Source of the DNA: Bacillus cytotoxicus
Lineage (GTDB): Bacteria; Bacillota; Bacilli; Bacillales; Bacillaceae_G
Length of the DNA: 64,000 nucleotides
Reading direction: 5' to 3'
Assembly (NCBI RefSeq): GCF_023715645.1
Contig: NZ_JAMBOP010000002.1
Coordinates: forward strand, 186,001 to 250,000
The position numbers and the translations under genes are program-made. The notes below the pieces were generated by a model. That model was not told the origin of the DNA. It was given only the letters and a program-made list of their open reading frames with translations, and made no database searches. Below are positions 36,102 through 44,662 of this stretch, piece by piece; within the stretch, counting starts at the first letter, position 1; the number at the start of each line of letters is the position of its first letter.

Positions 36102-36440
36102 ATGAAAAAACTACTATTTGTTATTTTAGGTGTAATTGCGATTGCATTATTAGCTTATTTTTTGAAGGATAAACATGCTGTGTTATACCTTTCTTCTACA
36201 GCTGATCAAGACATGGATGGTAAGGGTATTAGTTATGCTGTGTTTATTAATAAGAATGGGGAAGCAAGTGGTTATAAAATGAATGGTTTAGAGCTTGGTG
36301 GTATAGGAGTATCAGAAATTAAAAAATTCAAATCAAAAACGCCATCCCTTCTGTATATTTCTACAAAAAGAATAGCGTTTTCGGAAGAATATGGATACAA
36401 ATTCATCTTGGTTTTAAGACGATATATTACTACATCATAA
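36102..36440 (+). CDS. Small hypothetical membrane-anchored protein
   Basis: 112 aa, not recognised. An N-terminal hydrophobic helix (residues 4-20) acting as signal or anchor, then about 85 extracellular residues with alternating beta pattern (HAVLYLSSTADQDMDGKG..., SLLYISTKRIAF). AGAAAGG precedes the ATG. Convergent with the HAAS/PadR pair; lies within the tRNA-flanked segment. Confidence 0.6.
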   Translation: MKKLLFVILGVIAIALLAYFLKDKHAVLYLSSTADQDMDGKGISYAVFINKNGEASGYKMNGLELGGIGVSEIKKFKSKTPSLLYISTKRIAFSEEYGYKFILVLRRYITTS

Positions 36441-36458
36441 AAACTAAGCAAGAAAAAA

Positions 36459-37232
36459 TTAATTTTCAAACCTCTTTTTTAGTAAAACCCTAAGATTATT
36501 ATTTATGTATATAACACTCATAAATAAAATATACCCTATTGATGCACCTAACATATTTATGACTATTCGTCCCACATCAAAAACATCTGATAAAGTTAAT
36601 AAGTGTAAAAATTCCCAAACAATAAAGGTCATAATATACCTCTTACAAGCCTTCTTATAGTTGGTTACTTTATTAAAAAATGCTGGAATAAAGAATCCAA
36701 ATGGAATTAAGAATATCATATGTTGTAAGACCATTAGCCAATATGTTGAGTTGCCCCATGGGCCTAGATGTGAAATAAAGTCCTTAATTTGAAAAAGGGA
36801 TATTCCAAAGAATTGTAACAAAGTACCTACATCAGATATATGTAAAAATTGTGTCCAAAATTCCATGGGATGATAGACATTTCCGCCTACTAAACTACGA
36901 AGAGAGTCAAATGTAGATGCTGAAATACAGGTTCCTACAAAGACGATGAAACACATAATTATGTAGGGAATACATAGGATTTTTGATAGTATCTTTAACG
37001 GTTTAGGAAATTCGTATATTGATTGATGAATTTCCAGACCAATTGCTTGAGATTCTCCGAAGCTTTGAATAGCTTTATCGATTGCTTCTTTTTCATTCAT
37101 ACCTTGCGCCATGTATTCTTCTTTCAAACTTGTCAAATGATCATAAATTTCTAGAAATAACTCATTATATTCAATATCGTTAAGCTCTGAAACAGATAAA
37201 ATAGACCTGATATATTCATCAAATTCATTCAT
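36459..37232 (-). CDS. HAAS-domain membrane protein paired with PadR
   Basis: 257 aa. Residues 1-65 form a HAAS-type helical domain (MNEFDEYIRSIL...YNELFLEIYDHL...MNEKEAIDKAIQSFG), known for pairing with PadR regulators. Then four or five transmembrane helices with extracellular loops. The ATG overlaps the padR stop by 8 nt, so translation is coupled. In comparable pairs the regulator senses stress and the membrane partner may modulate it; the exact role is unknown. Confidence 0.8.
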   Translation of the reverse strand: MNEFDEYIRSILSVSELNDIEYNELFLEIYDHLTSLKEEYMAQGMNEKEAIDKAIQSFGESQAIGLEIHQSIYEFPKPLKILSKILCIPYIIMCFIVFVGTCISASTFDSLRSLVGGNVYHPMEFWTQFLHISDVGTLLQFFGISLFQIKDFISHLGPWGNSTYWLMVLQHMIFLIPFGFFIPAFFNKVTNYKKACKRYIMTFIVWEFLHLLTLSDVFDVGRIVINMLGASIGYILFMSVIYINNNLRVLLKKRFEN

Positions 37233-37557
37233 AAATAACTCCTTTCTGACATGCCTGAATAAGTGATGTTACACGTTCCCAAGCATTAACTTTTTTCTGC
37301 AATTCCTTTTTTCCCTTATCTGTAATAGTATAAAATTTTCTTTTCATACCACTCTCGGATTCATTCCAATAGGATTGAAGAAACTCCTTTTTTTCTAACC
37401 GCTTTAAAGCAGGATACAAAGTACCCTGACCCATGCTATACAAATCTTCACTTTCCTGTTTTAGACTTTGAGCTATTTCATATCCATATGTATCATGTTT
37501 TGCAATGATAGAGAGTAATAAAATATCTATACTTCCTTTTAAAATTTCTTTATCCAC
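37225..37557 (-). CDS. PadR-family transcriptional regulator
   Basis: 110 aa from a GTG start (37557) preceded by GAGGTG; the longer frame to 37647 would run through the operator and is unlikely. Winged helix with the PadR hallmark LKGSIDILLLSIIAKHDTYGYEI and GTLYPALKRLEKKEFL...SGMKRKFYTITDKGKKEL. No long C-terminal domain (PadR-s2 subgroup). A strong dyad 30 nt upstream suggests autoregulation. Confidence 0.88.
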   Translation of the reverse strand: MDKEILKGSIDILLLSIIAKHDTYGYEIAQSLKQESEDLYSMGQGTLYPALKRLEKKEFLQSYWNESESGMKRKFYTITDKGKKELQKKVNAWERVTSLIQACQKGVIYE

Positions 37558-37586
37558 TATTATCACCTCATATACATCGTATAACA

Positions 37587-37611
37587 ATATATGTCGTAAT
37601 GCAACATATAT
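37587..37611. promoter_or_regulatory. Probable PadR operator
   Basis: ATATATGT and ACATATAT are exact inverted arms separated by 9 nt; the ATGT...ACAT pattern is that of PadR-family operators, directly upstream of padR. Confidence 0.6.
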
Positions 37612-37937
37612 AATGAAGTACCTATAACTCAGAAACTTACGAAACAAAAAAATTACTCAAGTAAAAAATAACCATTATTCTATTAAAAATAATCACGAAT
37701 TTTGTTATGGAGAGAATTTATTCTTGTTAGCTTGATGAGTATAAGTACTACTCCTTATTGAAAAAAAGCAGACTTACATATTGACTAATAAAACATAAAT
37801 TGGGCCCAATTCTGGTCACCCAATATAGGAATCTTAAAAATATACGAGGAAATAAAAAATGTAGTTCTTAACAAAATACCCTTAGTATAAGCCTTTTTAG
37901 GACACTATAGGTTATACTAAAAAATTATGAAACATAT

Positions 37938-37981
37938 CTTGACGGGGTGAAGGTCGCTGGTTCGGGGCCAGTCAGGGTCAT
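37938..37981 (+). repeat. 3' tRNA-Val fragment (possible attachment-site remnant)
   Basis: 44 nt aligned without gaps to the anticodon loop through 3' end (plus one base) of the tRNA-Val at 35.6 kb, with 6 mismatches, all transitions. The 5' half of the tRNA is missing. A terminator (37986-38014) follows. This is the pattern left by integration into the 3' end of a tRNA, or by decay of a second tRNA copy. Confidence 0.7.
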
Positions 37982-37985
37982 ACGA

Positions 37986-38014
37986 GAACCCCCTTGATAA
38001 TCAAGGGGGTTTCT
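37986..38014 (+). terminator. Terminator after the tRNA fragment
   Basis: AACCCCCTTGA / TCAAGGGGGTT stem with a T-rich tail. Confidence 0.88.
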
Positions 38015-38298
38015 TTATGTAGCGAATCTTTGTTTTTTGAAAAGTGAATTTTTCCCTCTCGGTCAATAACAGCATTTTTCGGTCAACGATTGTGTCCTGG
38101 TATATTTTTATGAAATACATGCGTTGTCCTTTAATACTAATATTCACATGAAAAATAGCAAAATTAAATTCGTTTTCTTATCTTCTTTTCTGCTTTATAG
38201 TTCCTCTAATTCAGAAAGGTAAACATATCCATCTCTTATGTCGCTCACTTTCTTCACTGAAAAAAGATCAAGCATTGCGACAAACAATTTCCTTCATC

Positions 38299-38704
38299 TT
38301 ACAACGGCCGATTTTCTAAACTGCTGTAGTGATATACTTCCCCATAATCTCCGTACTGTGATAAGAATTCGTTTCGCTTTTCTTCTGCCTCTCTCCACGC
38401 ATCCTTTGGTAGGATATCCAGTTGACGATGCCCCATGTTGCCATACCCATACGCAAGCAATACATCGGTCGTTTCCCAAATCTCAAAACGAAATACATAC
38501 CAGTGATTGGTAAAATCAATAATTGTACCAGATTGAAATACAGTATTTTCAAATTGATTATACAGAAGCTCTGCAGCTGCGCCAGTGAGAGAATATCCAG
38601 GCAGCATGTACATCTTCCCAAAAACGTTCTTCCTCTTTTGTACCTGTGATCCCTAATGATTCAAAATAATCTCTTACAATACTTGTACTTACTTCTGTTG
38701 TCAT
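38299..38704 (-). pseudogene. Frameshifted hypothetical gene
   Basis: From ATG 38704 the frame reads MTTEVSTSIVRDYFES and EERFWEDVHAA, then hits a stop soon after about 38605. The adjacent frame continues PGYSLTGAAAELLYNQFE to a natural stop at 38299 (total about 135 aa). A one-base indel near 38600-38606 explains both. I do not recognise the family. No membrane segment. Confidence 0.65.
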
Positions 38705-38781
38705 GTTGCTACTCTCCTAATATTGTTGTAGTTCAATAATCATCGATAGAAATAATAGATGACATTTTTATAACTCTTATT

Positions 38782-39366
38782 CTAATAAAACTCTCCATCA
38801 CTTATTTTCGCAACTGCCTTACAAAATTTTCTCCACTTCGCAGGAAAATTATTACTACCTTTTTTAATTTCACAGTGGGTATCATATTCAATTCGAACAG
38901 ACCAGTGCGTGCCATCCATTACATACGCAAAGTATTCCTCTGCCCAATTTATAAAATCACATTTATAAAGTTCAGATCGAAACCACTCAATTTTCTCCTC
39001 AGCATCAACAACTTTGGTAGTTAAGGATACATCTTCCATTTCAATAAATATTAAATCAGCTGTTTCTTGACTAGTTTCAACAATTAAAGACTCTAAATCT
39101 ATTTTCACATGGAAATATGGCCCTGGATAACCACCAACATCTGCATATATGACCTTTATCCGGTCATATGGCTTCTTCCCTCTATACTTTTTCCATGTAT
39201 ATTCACAATCCATGCAATAATATTTAGCATTTCCTATTATCATTTCATGCGAGTATTGAACTTCATTTCTAGACAACTGAATTTCAGGAATATTTGGTAA
39301 CGTGGGTATAATGTCATATGTATGATGTCCCTTACACTTCGGACACATGGGGAATATTCTTCGCAT
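38782..39366 (-). CDS. Hypothetical protein with N-terminal zinc ribbon
   Basis: 194 aa, not recognised. CPKC near residue 8 and CMDC near residue 53 suggest a rubredoxin-like zinc ribbon; the rest (residues 70-190) is a soluble alpha/beta region with several Trp and Tyr (WFRSELYKCDFINWAEEYF). GAGAGGA upstream of the ATG. Next to the frameshifted gene, same strand, 78 bp apart. Confidence 0.7.
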   Translation of the reverse strand: MRRIFPMCPKCKGHHTYDIIPTLPNIPEIQLSRNEVQYSHEMIIGNAKYYCMDCEYTWKKYRGKKPYDRIKVIYADVGGYPGPYFHVKIDLESLIVETSQETADLIFIEMEDVSLTTKVVDAEEKIEWFRSELYKCDFINWAEEYFAYVMDGTHWSVRIEYDTHCEIKKGSNNFPAKWRKFCKAVAKISDGEFY

Positions 39367-39636
39367 TTTGATCCTCTCAATCTCGTTTTTTCTTTGCTAT
39401 TTTCACAAGGGATGTTACTTCTCCCTAAAGGTTTTATTAGATACTACCATTCTTTACTGTAAAATTCTATCTGAAATCTTTAAGCTGATCATCGTAGCAC
39501 ATTCCGGAAATAAACTTGTATGAATTATATGCTAGTATCAGATCATTGCTCTTCATCTAAAATCAATAAAAAAAGACACAGACTATTTAAAGTGTACCCT
39601 ATAGAATAAACACTTTAAAAAAAAGTCTGTTCTATA

Positions 39637-39746
39637 TAATATATCCCCTTCAAAATAGTCACTAAAAAAGGCTACTTTGAAGGGGATTTTTTGTGGAAGG
39701 ACTATAAAGTGAAACTTTGATCAGTGTTTTTTCTCATCCCCCACCC
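39637..39746 (+). repeat. Direct repeat copy 1 (terminator plus hairpin)
   Basis: Begins TAATATATCCCCTTCAAA, contains an ATCCCCTTCAAA/TTTGAAGGGGAT stem and GGACTATAAAGTGAAACTTTGATCAGTG. Nearly identical to 42126-42236. No rightward gene ends here, so the terminator is orphaned. The remainder of the 39.37-40.0 kb gap shows only a TTTAAAGTGT/ACACTTTAAA hairpin (39580-39618). Confidence 0.75.
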
Positions 39747-40001
39747 TTATCTTCCTTTCCTCCGCCGAATTTTGAGGCGCCCTCACAATACCATACTAGT
39801 AGAATAAATATAGTAATAGTCATTGTTTTATAAAGCTAGGGGTCTGTATCGAAGCGATCTAGTACTCGCAAAATATATGCACCATTTTCAAAATATTTAC
39901 ACGGGAAAGTTTTCCATTTTTTGATATACTATAAAGTGTGAAGCAGATTAGTTTTATAAGAAAGTCATTATCTATATTAGATTGGAGGAATTAAAACGTA
40001 T

Positions 40002-40940
40002 ATGGAACAAAAGATACTTGAATTACTTAACAAAATATATCCAGTGAATTTTATTAAAGTTGAATCAGTAACAAATGAAATGTATCGGTGCACTGCAGAA
40101 CAAGGTGACTTCTTCGCTAGAATAACAAACTACAAAACATATGATGAACAGTTAGAAGGGGTGAAATATACAAACTTTTTATATAATGAAGGATTTGGAG
40201 TCTCACCTGCCATATCTTCTTTAAACGGTAATTTAGTAGAAAAGATAACACTTGATAAGGGCGTTTTAACTGTTTTATATAACGCAGCTCCTGGTGTACA
40301 CTTACCAAGAAGTCAATGGAATGCCAATGTATTAAAAGAATTAGGTCGGCAAATTGGTAGATTACATCGTTTATCAAAAAAATTTGAAAGTATAATGCCG
40401 ACTAAATATATTAACGATTGGCATGATAATGAGGAATACGATTTTTATAAATATATCCCTAAAGAAGAAAGCACTATTAGAGAAATTGCACATAATGTTT
40501 TATCTACAATTAAAAATTTGCCAAAATGTCATTCTACATATGGTTTACTACACGGGGATTTATGGTTGGAAAACATATTAGTAGATAGTGATTCGAAATT
40601 GACAATGGTTGATTTTCAAGATTGTGAAAAACATTATTATATATTTGATTTGGCTGTTCCAATATATAGTGCGTTGGAGTATACGTTTGTAGGGAATGGC
40701 AACATAGTTGACTATGGGCGTTCTATTACGAAAGCAATAATCGACGGATATCAAGAGGAAAATGATATATCTCCCGAGATGTTAGGGAAACTTTCTTTAT
40801 TTATTAAATTGAAGGAAATATTTGAATATAACTTAATGCATATGTACTGGAATAAAGAGAGGCTAACTGAAGACCAAATACGAATAATGAACCACTTTAG
40901 AATAAGGATTGAACATAATTACTCTATCCTTAATATTTAA
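40002..40940 (+). CDS. Aminoglycoside-phosphotransferase-fold kinase
   Basis: 312 aa, kinase-like fold of the APH/choline kinase superfamily: catalytic loop HGDLWLENILV near residue 186 and metal-binding MVDFQDCEKHYYIFDLA near 206. Substrate cannot be told; members phosphorylate aminoglycosides, choline, homoserine or sugars. TTGGAGG precedes the start. It is the first gene of the segment enclosed by the direct repeats. Confidence 0.85.
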   Translation: MEQKILELLNKIYPVNFIKVESVTNEMYRCTAEQGDFFARITNYKTYDEQLEGVKYTNFLYNEGFGVSPAISSLNGNLVEKITLDKGVLTVLYNAAPGVHLPRSQWNANVLKELGRQIGRLHRLSKKFESIMPTKYINDWHDNEEYDFYKYIPKEESTIREIAHNVLSTIKNLPKCHSTYGLLHGDLWLENILVDSDSKLTMVDFQDCEKHYYIFDLAVPIYSALEYTFVGNGNIVDYGRSITKAIIDGYQEENDISPEMLGKLSLFIKLKEIFEYNLMHMYWNKERLTEDQIRIMNHFRIRIEHNYSILNI

Positions 40941-41019
40941 CCAAATTTTGTCACTAAACTAAAACACGTCAATCATATTTAGGGGCATAGCGTAAAACTT
41001 CCAATGGCACTTACTATAC

Positions 41020-41478
41020 TTGTACAATAAGGATGGGAAATCTGAAGAAAAAATTTCTAAAAATCTCGGAAACCCTAAAAGTATCGCTAAAGAAATTAAT
41101 GTTACAAACGCTATAAAGAGCGCTAATAATAAACGCAGCCTCAAAAATATTATAACAGCAATATTTTCTGTTATGAGTTTAAGTTTTTTGAACTTTATAT
41201 TTATCATCATCGCCTTCTTCTTGTTACTCTTGTCATTACCAATTCTCATAGCACTCATTATTGCTACTCCATTACTATTAATTTCACCTATCCTATTAAT
41301 AGTAGTAGGATTTATTAAAGGATTTCATCAAATCCATTTTTCAGATGTTTATAGTGTATGTGTAGGTTTTTTCATTGGTTTAACAATTGCAGGAATATCT
41401 TATTTTGCAATAAAACATTTATACTCACTTTTAGTAAAGTATTTAAAGTGGAATTTAGCTATTTTACAAAGGCATTAA
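41020..41478 (+). pseudogene. 5'-truncated DUF1700/HAAS-type membrane protein
   Basis: The 152 residues begin YNKDGKSEEKISKNLGNPKSIAKEI, which is the end of a HAAS helical domain; about 40 N-terminal residues expected in the family are missing, and the in-frame sequence upstream reaches a stop at 40993. The TTG at 41020 has no ribosome site. Three or four transmembrane helices follow intact. No PadR partner is present. Probably a decayed gene. Confidence 0.6.
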
Positions 41479-41504
41479 TGAAATGAAGCAAAAAGGAGAT
41501 TATA

Positions 41505-42128
41505 ATGAAAAAGCATACTTTATATCTATTCATGTCGCTCACTATTGTATTTATGTCTGCTTGTTCACACGATACACAATCTAATGAAGCAAACGATTCA
41601 CAAGATAATAAATTAAACAATGTACAATCCATTAAAGATGTTTCTATTGAAATCCCAGAAAATATTTTCAACTCTCAAAAAAAGAATGAAAATATTACTG
41701 AAGGTGAAATGAAACAAAGTATAAAACATTATTTGGATTATAGTGGGGAGTTATCTAAAAACATCGTTCCACTTTCTTCAAAAATTTCTGATGAGAATGT
41801 TACTGAGGCCGATCGAGAAAAATTACAAAAACTAATCGATTTAGCGAAAAAAAATGATGAGAATTTCCATGATTTTATTAGTAATAATAATTTACCTAAT
41901 GATTATAAAAAACCTTCAAAGGAAATCTATGAATTTATTTCATCATCTACGGCTCTTTCATTAGAAATGCAACAGGAAATAGAGAAACTCTCGCAAAATG
42001 GTAACTTGTTAAAGACAGATTTTTCTTTTACAAAACGTTTTACTAAAGTTAATGGTAGAAAGCAAAAAGAAATCGAAAAGTTTTTGAACGAAAAAAATAT
42101 TAAAACTACATGTTTCAAGCAACATTAA
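41505..42128 (+). CDS. NDxxF-motif lipoprotein
   Basis: 207 aa: lipoprotein signal (MSAC lipobox, Cys about residue 20), an Asn/Asp/Ser-rich linker, then a helical domain with KNDENFHDF, which contains the N-D-x-x-F motif used to name this Bacillus lipoprotein family. Attached to the outer face of the membrane; function unknown. AAGGAG upstream. The stop codon coincides with the start of the second direct repeat. Confidence 0.8.
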   Translation: MKKHTLYLFMSLTIVFMSACSHDTQSNEANDSQDNKLNNVQSIKDVSIEIPENIFNSQKKNENITEGEMKQSIKHYLDYSGELSKNIVPLSSKISDENVTEADREKLQKLIDLAKKNDENFHDFISNNNLPNDYKKPSKEIYEFISSSTALSLEMQQEIEKLSQNGNLLKTDFSFTKRFTKVNGRKQKEIEKFLNEKNIKTTCFKQH

Positions 42129-42236
42129 TATATCCCCTTCAAAGTGGTCACTAAAAAAGCGTCTACTTTGAAGGGGATTTTTGTGGAAGGACTATAAAGT
42201 GAAACTTTAATCAGTGTTTTTTCTCATTCCTCACAA
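42126..42236 (+). repeat. Direct repeat copy 2 (terminator plus hairpin)
   Basis: Acts as terminator for the lipoprotein gene: ATCCCCTTCAAA / TTTGAAGGGGAT followed by T5, then GGACTATAAAGTGAAACTTTAATCAGTG. About 110 bp nearly identical to 39637-39746. Confidence 0.8.
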
Positions 42237-42484
42237 GCAGGCTTTTAGGATGGGCACGCCTCCCCCATTACAACTGCTCGCTAAATAAATTCACGATTCC
42301 CCTACTGTAACTGCCTGCACAACTTTAATTGAATTTTAATAAGATATTCTAAAGGACAAGTTTGGAAGAACCTGTTCCAGATCTTCTAGTTACAGGTCCT
42401 TCATTGCAGAAATTTTGTAATTCGCAAATAGAAAGCGAACAATTGTAAAAAACAAAATACATTGGAAAGAAGGTGATGAATAAA

Positions 42485-42874
42485 ATGGAGAACAATGAAG
42501 AAAAACTTTGTCGTAAGTTTGCAAAGATTATAGGCGGTCAATCGGGATTTGCGGGTGGAAAGTGTGTAGCTACAATATCTCGCGATCAAATACGTGCAAC
42601 GATTTTGGAAAAAAGATTTGGGGTAACTTCTTCTTTCTCATTCGAATCAATAAATAATTTAAGTGGCAAAGCTTTATGCTTAGGAAGAGTAGCACTTTTA
42701 CAAAATGAAGTGGAGCCATTTATCACTGTAATTCGTGCTCAAGAAATAATAGTTTCGTCTATCCACAATGAATGGTTGTTCGATCATCCACGCTTAATTT
42801 ATGTTAATATCGAATCTGTTGAAGAACCACTGACTTTTGCAAAACAGGTAAAGAAAGCATTAAAAGCTATTTGA
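42485..42874 (+). CDS. DUF1259-like (LppY/LpqO-type) protein
   Basis: 129 aa, single domain. GGKCVATISRDQIRATILEKRFGVTSS and RAQEIIVSSIHNEWLFDHPRLIYVN match what I recall of the DUF1259 unit; larger relatives contain two such units plus a secretion signal, absent here. AAGAAGGTG supports ATG 42485 over the GTG at 42473. Function unknown. Confidence 0.75.
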   Translation: MENNEEKLCRKFAKIIGGQSGFAGGKCVATISRDQIRATILEKRFGVTSSFSFESINNLSGKALCLGRVALLQNEVEPFITVIRAQEIIVSSIHNEWLFDHPRLIYVNIESVEEPLTFAKQVKKALKAI

Positions 42875-43125
42875 CCATAATTTTTGCACCAATTAAAGGG
42901 ATCTCTTTCGACTGTCAACACTAAACTAGCGCTGCCCTTTCAATTTCTAGCTATGGTTACTGCCATTCGAACTATTCCAACTGTGTTATCATCTCCCCCA
43001 TCGAAGAGTCGTTCTTCACCGCAGTTCAAAAATACACACAATTCATTTTCTCTAGACAAGTACGCACTCACTTCTCTTTCAATCACATACAATGTTAATA
43101 AGAGTAAATGAGGAGGTGCATAATT

Positions 43126-43563
43126 ATGTCAAAACCAGCCTATGGCTACGTTACACTTGTTGGTAACAATCCTATAGGAAGCAGATCAGGTGAAAACGTA
43201 AAATTTAATAAAAATGGTCCATTAAATCATATCGTGTTTAATCCACCTAGTGACACCTTATTCATTCCGAAAGCAGGAGACTATAAAATCGAGTTTATCT
43301 TATTAATTGATGGTCCTGCTTCTACTTCCGTATATGGTTTAATTTTAAATGATTCTTTAGTAGGTGGGCGACTTACTAATTATGGAATACAAAGACAAGT
43401 CAGTGGTGCAAGTCTGATGCTCACTGGACAAGCTATTATCAGTATTCCTAAATGCTCAACATTACAACTTAGAAATATAGGAACGACTCCTGATGTGTTA
43501 CTACCAATTCTAAACGGACAGAAGGTTAATGCTGCATCATTAACGATTGAGAAGCTTAGTTAG
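43126..43563 (+). CDS. BclA C-terminal (TNF/C1q-like) domain protein without collagen repeats
   Basis: 145 aa, beta-rich throughout, ending AASLTIEKLS like BclA/exosporium C-terminal domains (FNPPSDTLFIPKAGDYKIEF is the jelly-roll core pattern). The N-terminal localisation motif and GXX collagen stretch of BclA are missing. GAGGAGGTG gives a strong start. A role at the exosporium or spore surface is inferred from the fold and from the neighbouring repeat protein. Confidence 0.78.
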   Translation: MSKPAYGYVTLVGNNPIGSRSGENVKFNKNGPLNHIVFNPPSDTLFIPKAGDYKIEFILLIDGPASTSVYGLILNDSLVGGRLTNYGIQRQVSGASLMLTGQAIISIPKCSTLQLRNIGTTPDVLLPILNGQKVNAASLTIEKLS

Positions 43564-43608
43564 TAAAATACAATTGTTCACGCTAAAAAGCCAGTCAGAT
43601 ACAAAATA

Positions 43609-43648
43609 AAAAGCCTCGATCCTTTTTTCGAAGGAATTGGGGCTTTAT
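43609..43648. terminator. Bidirectional terminator
   Basis: AAAGCCTCGATCC / GGAATTGGGGCTTT stem with T runs on both sides, after the BclA-like gene. Confidence 0.75.
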
Positions 43649-43765
43649 TCAGGCTCCATTTTAAGCATGATTCTCCTAATTCGTATTAAATTTAATCTAC
43701 TCGATCTTAACTTTTCTGCCCAACTAAGTGTAGTCTATCCAGATATAAGGTATTAAAGATCAAAG

Positions 43766-44482
43766 TTATTGCATACCTGGAAATCCTCCCATGCCCATAC
43801 CTGGAGATCCTCCCATACCCATACCTGGGGATCCTCCCATACTCATACCTGGGGATCCTCCCATACTCATACCTGGGGATCCTCCCATACTCATACCTGG
43901 GGATCCTCCCATACCCATACCTGGGGATCCTCCCATACTCATACCTGGAAATCCTCCCATGCCCATGCCTGGGGATCCTCCCATACCCATGCCTGGAAAT
44001 CCTCCCATACCCATGCCTGGAAATCCTCCCATACCCATGCCTGGGGATCCTCCCATACCCATGCCTGGAAATCCTCCCATGCCCATACCTGGAAATCCTC
44101 CCATACCCATGCCTGGGGATCCTCCCATGCCCATGCCTGGAAATCCTCCCATGCCCATGCCTGGAAATCCTCCCATGCCCATGCCTGGAAATCCTCCCAT
44201 GCCCATGCCTGGAAATCCTCCCATGCCCATGCCTGGAAATCCTCCCATACCCATACCTGGAAATCCTCCCATACCCATACCTGGAAATCCTCCCATACCC
44301 ATACCTGGAAATCCTCCCATACCCATACCTGGAAATCCTCCCATACCCATACCTGGAAATCCTCCCTTGCCCTTACCTATGCCTAGTAAACCTCCTAGTA
44401 AGCCTCCCTTGCCCATGCCTAGTAAGCTTCCCATCATACCCATGCCTGGGAATCCTATAAAACGTTCAGAATCATATAGCAT
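43766..44482 (-). CDS. Gly/Met/Pro-rich repeat protein (24 x GFPGMGMG-type octapeptide)
   Basis: 238 aa. After a 41-residue head (MLYDSERFIGFPGMGMMG, then GLLGGLLGIGKGKG) come 24 full octapeptides FPGMGMGG or SPGMSMGG and a final FPGMQ. Units nearer the C-terminus switch from F to S and from GMGMG to GMSMG. AGGTGG precedes the ATG. No signal peptide. Possibly a spore-coat or exosporium structural protein, judged from composition and the BclA-like neighbour. The plus-strand frames across it are mirror artefacts. Confidence 0.75.
   Translation of the reverse strand: MLYDSERFIGFPGMGMMGSLLGMGKGGLLGGLLGIGKGKGGFPGMGMGGFPGMGMGGFPGMGMGGFPGMGMGGFPGMGMGGFPGMGMGGFPGMGMGGFPGMGMGGFPGMGMGGFPGMGMGGSPGMGMGGFPGMGMGGFPGMGMGGSPGMGMGGFPGMGMGGFPGMGMGGSPGMGMGGFPGMSMGGSPGMGMGGSPGMSMGGSPGMSMGGSPGMSMGGSPGMGMGGSPGMGMGGFPGMQ
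43784..44359. repeat. 24-bp tandem repeat, 24 units
   Basis: Unit CCTGGAAATCCTCCCATACC followed by CATA or CATG, with third-position and F/S codon variants. No spacers, so not CRISPR. Likely to vary in copy number between strains. Confidence 0.9.
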
Positions 44483-44610
44483 GTTTCCACCTACTTTTTA
44501 TAATTATTTCATAGTCTTTTACATGCTATGTTCAAAAAAAATAAAGGAGCTTATTCTCCTTTTAAATTAGGCAGACTAACTGCCGTTAATGATAGGTTAT
44601 GGTGATATAC

Positions 44611-44662
44611 TAATCATCAGTGGGGAATAAAGAAAATCCCCACTGATAAAAGCTTCACTTTA
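44611..44662 (-). repeat. Hairpin end of a family-2-like repeat, acting as terminator
   Basis: ATCAGTGGGGA...TCCCCACTGAT stem followed by AAAGCTTCACTTTATT at the end of the YdeI-like gene. Same signature as 60358-60404. Confidence 0.6.

Noticed and set aside
38148-38222. 24-codon plus-strand ORF resembling a signal peptide (MKNSKIKFVFLSSFLLYSSS...)
   Set aside because: No Shine-Dalgarno sequence and it stops right after the hydrophobic stretch; at most a fragment.
43784-44359. CRISPR-like array
   Set aside because: The 24-bp units are contiguous with no spacers and encode an octapeptide.
43769-44570. Two long plus-strand open frames across the GFPGMGMG gene (HTHTWKSS- and PIPGDPP-type repeats)
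   Set aside because: They are mirror readings of the 24-bp tandem repeat. Neither has a ribosome site, while the minus-strand frame has one plus a non-repetitive head.
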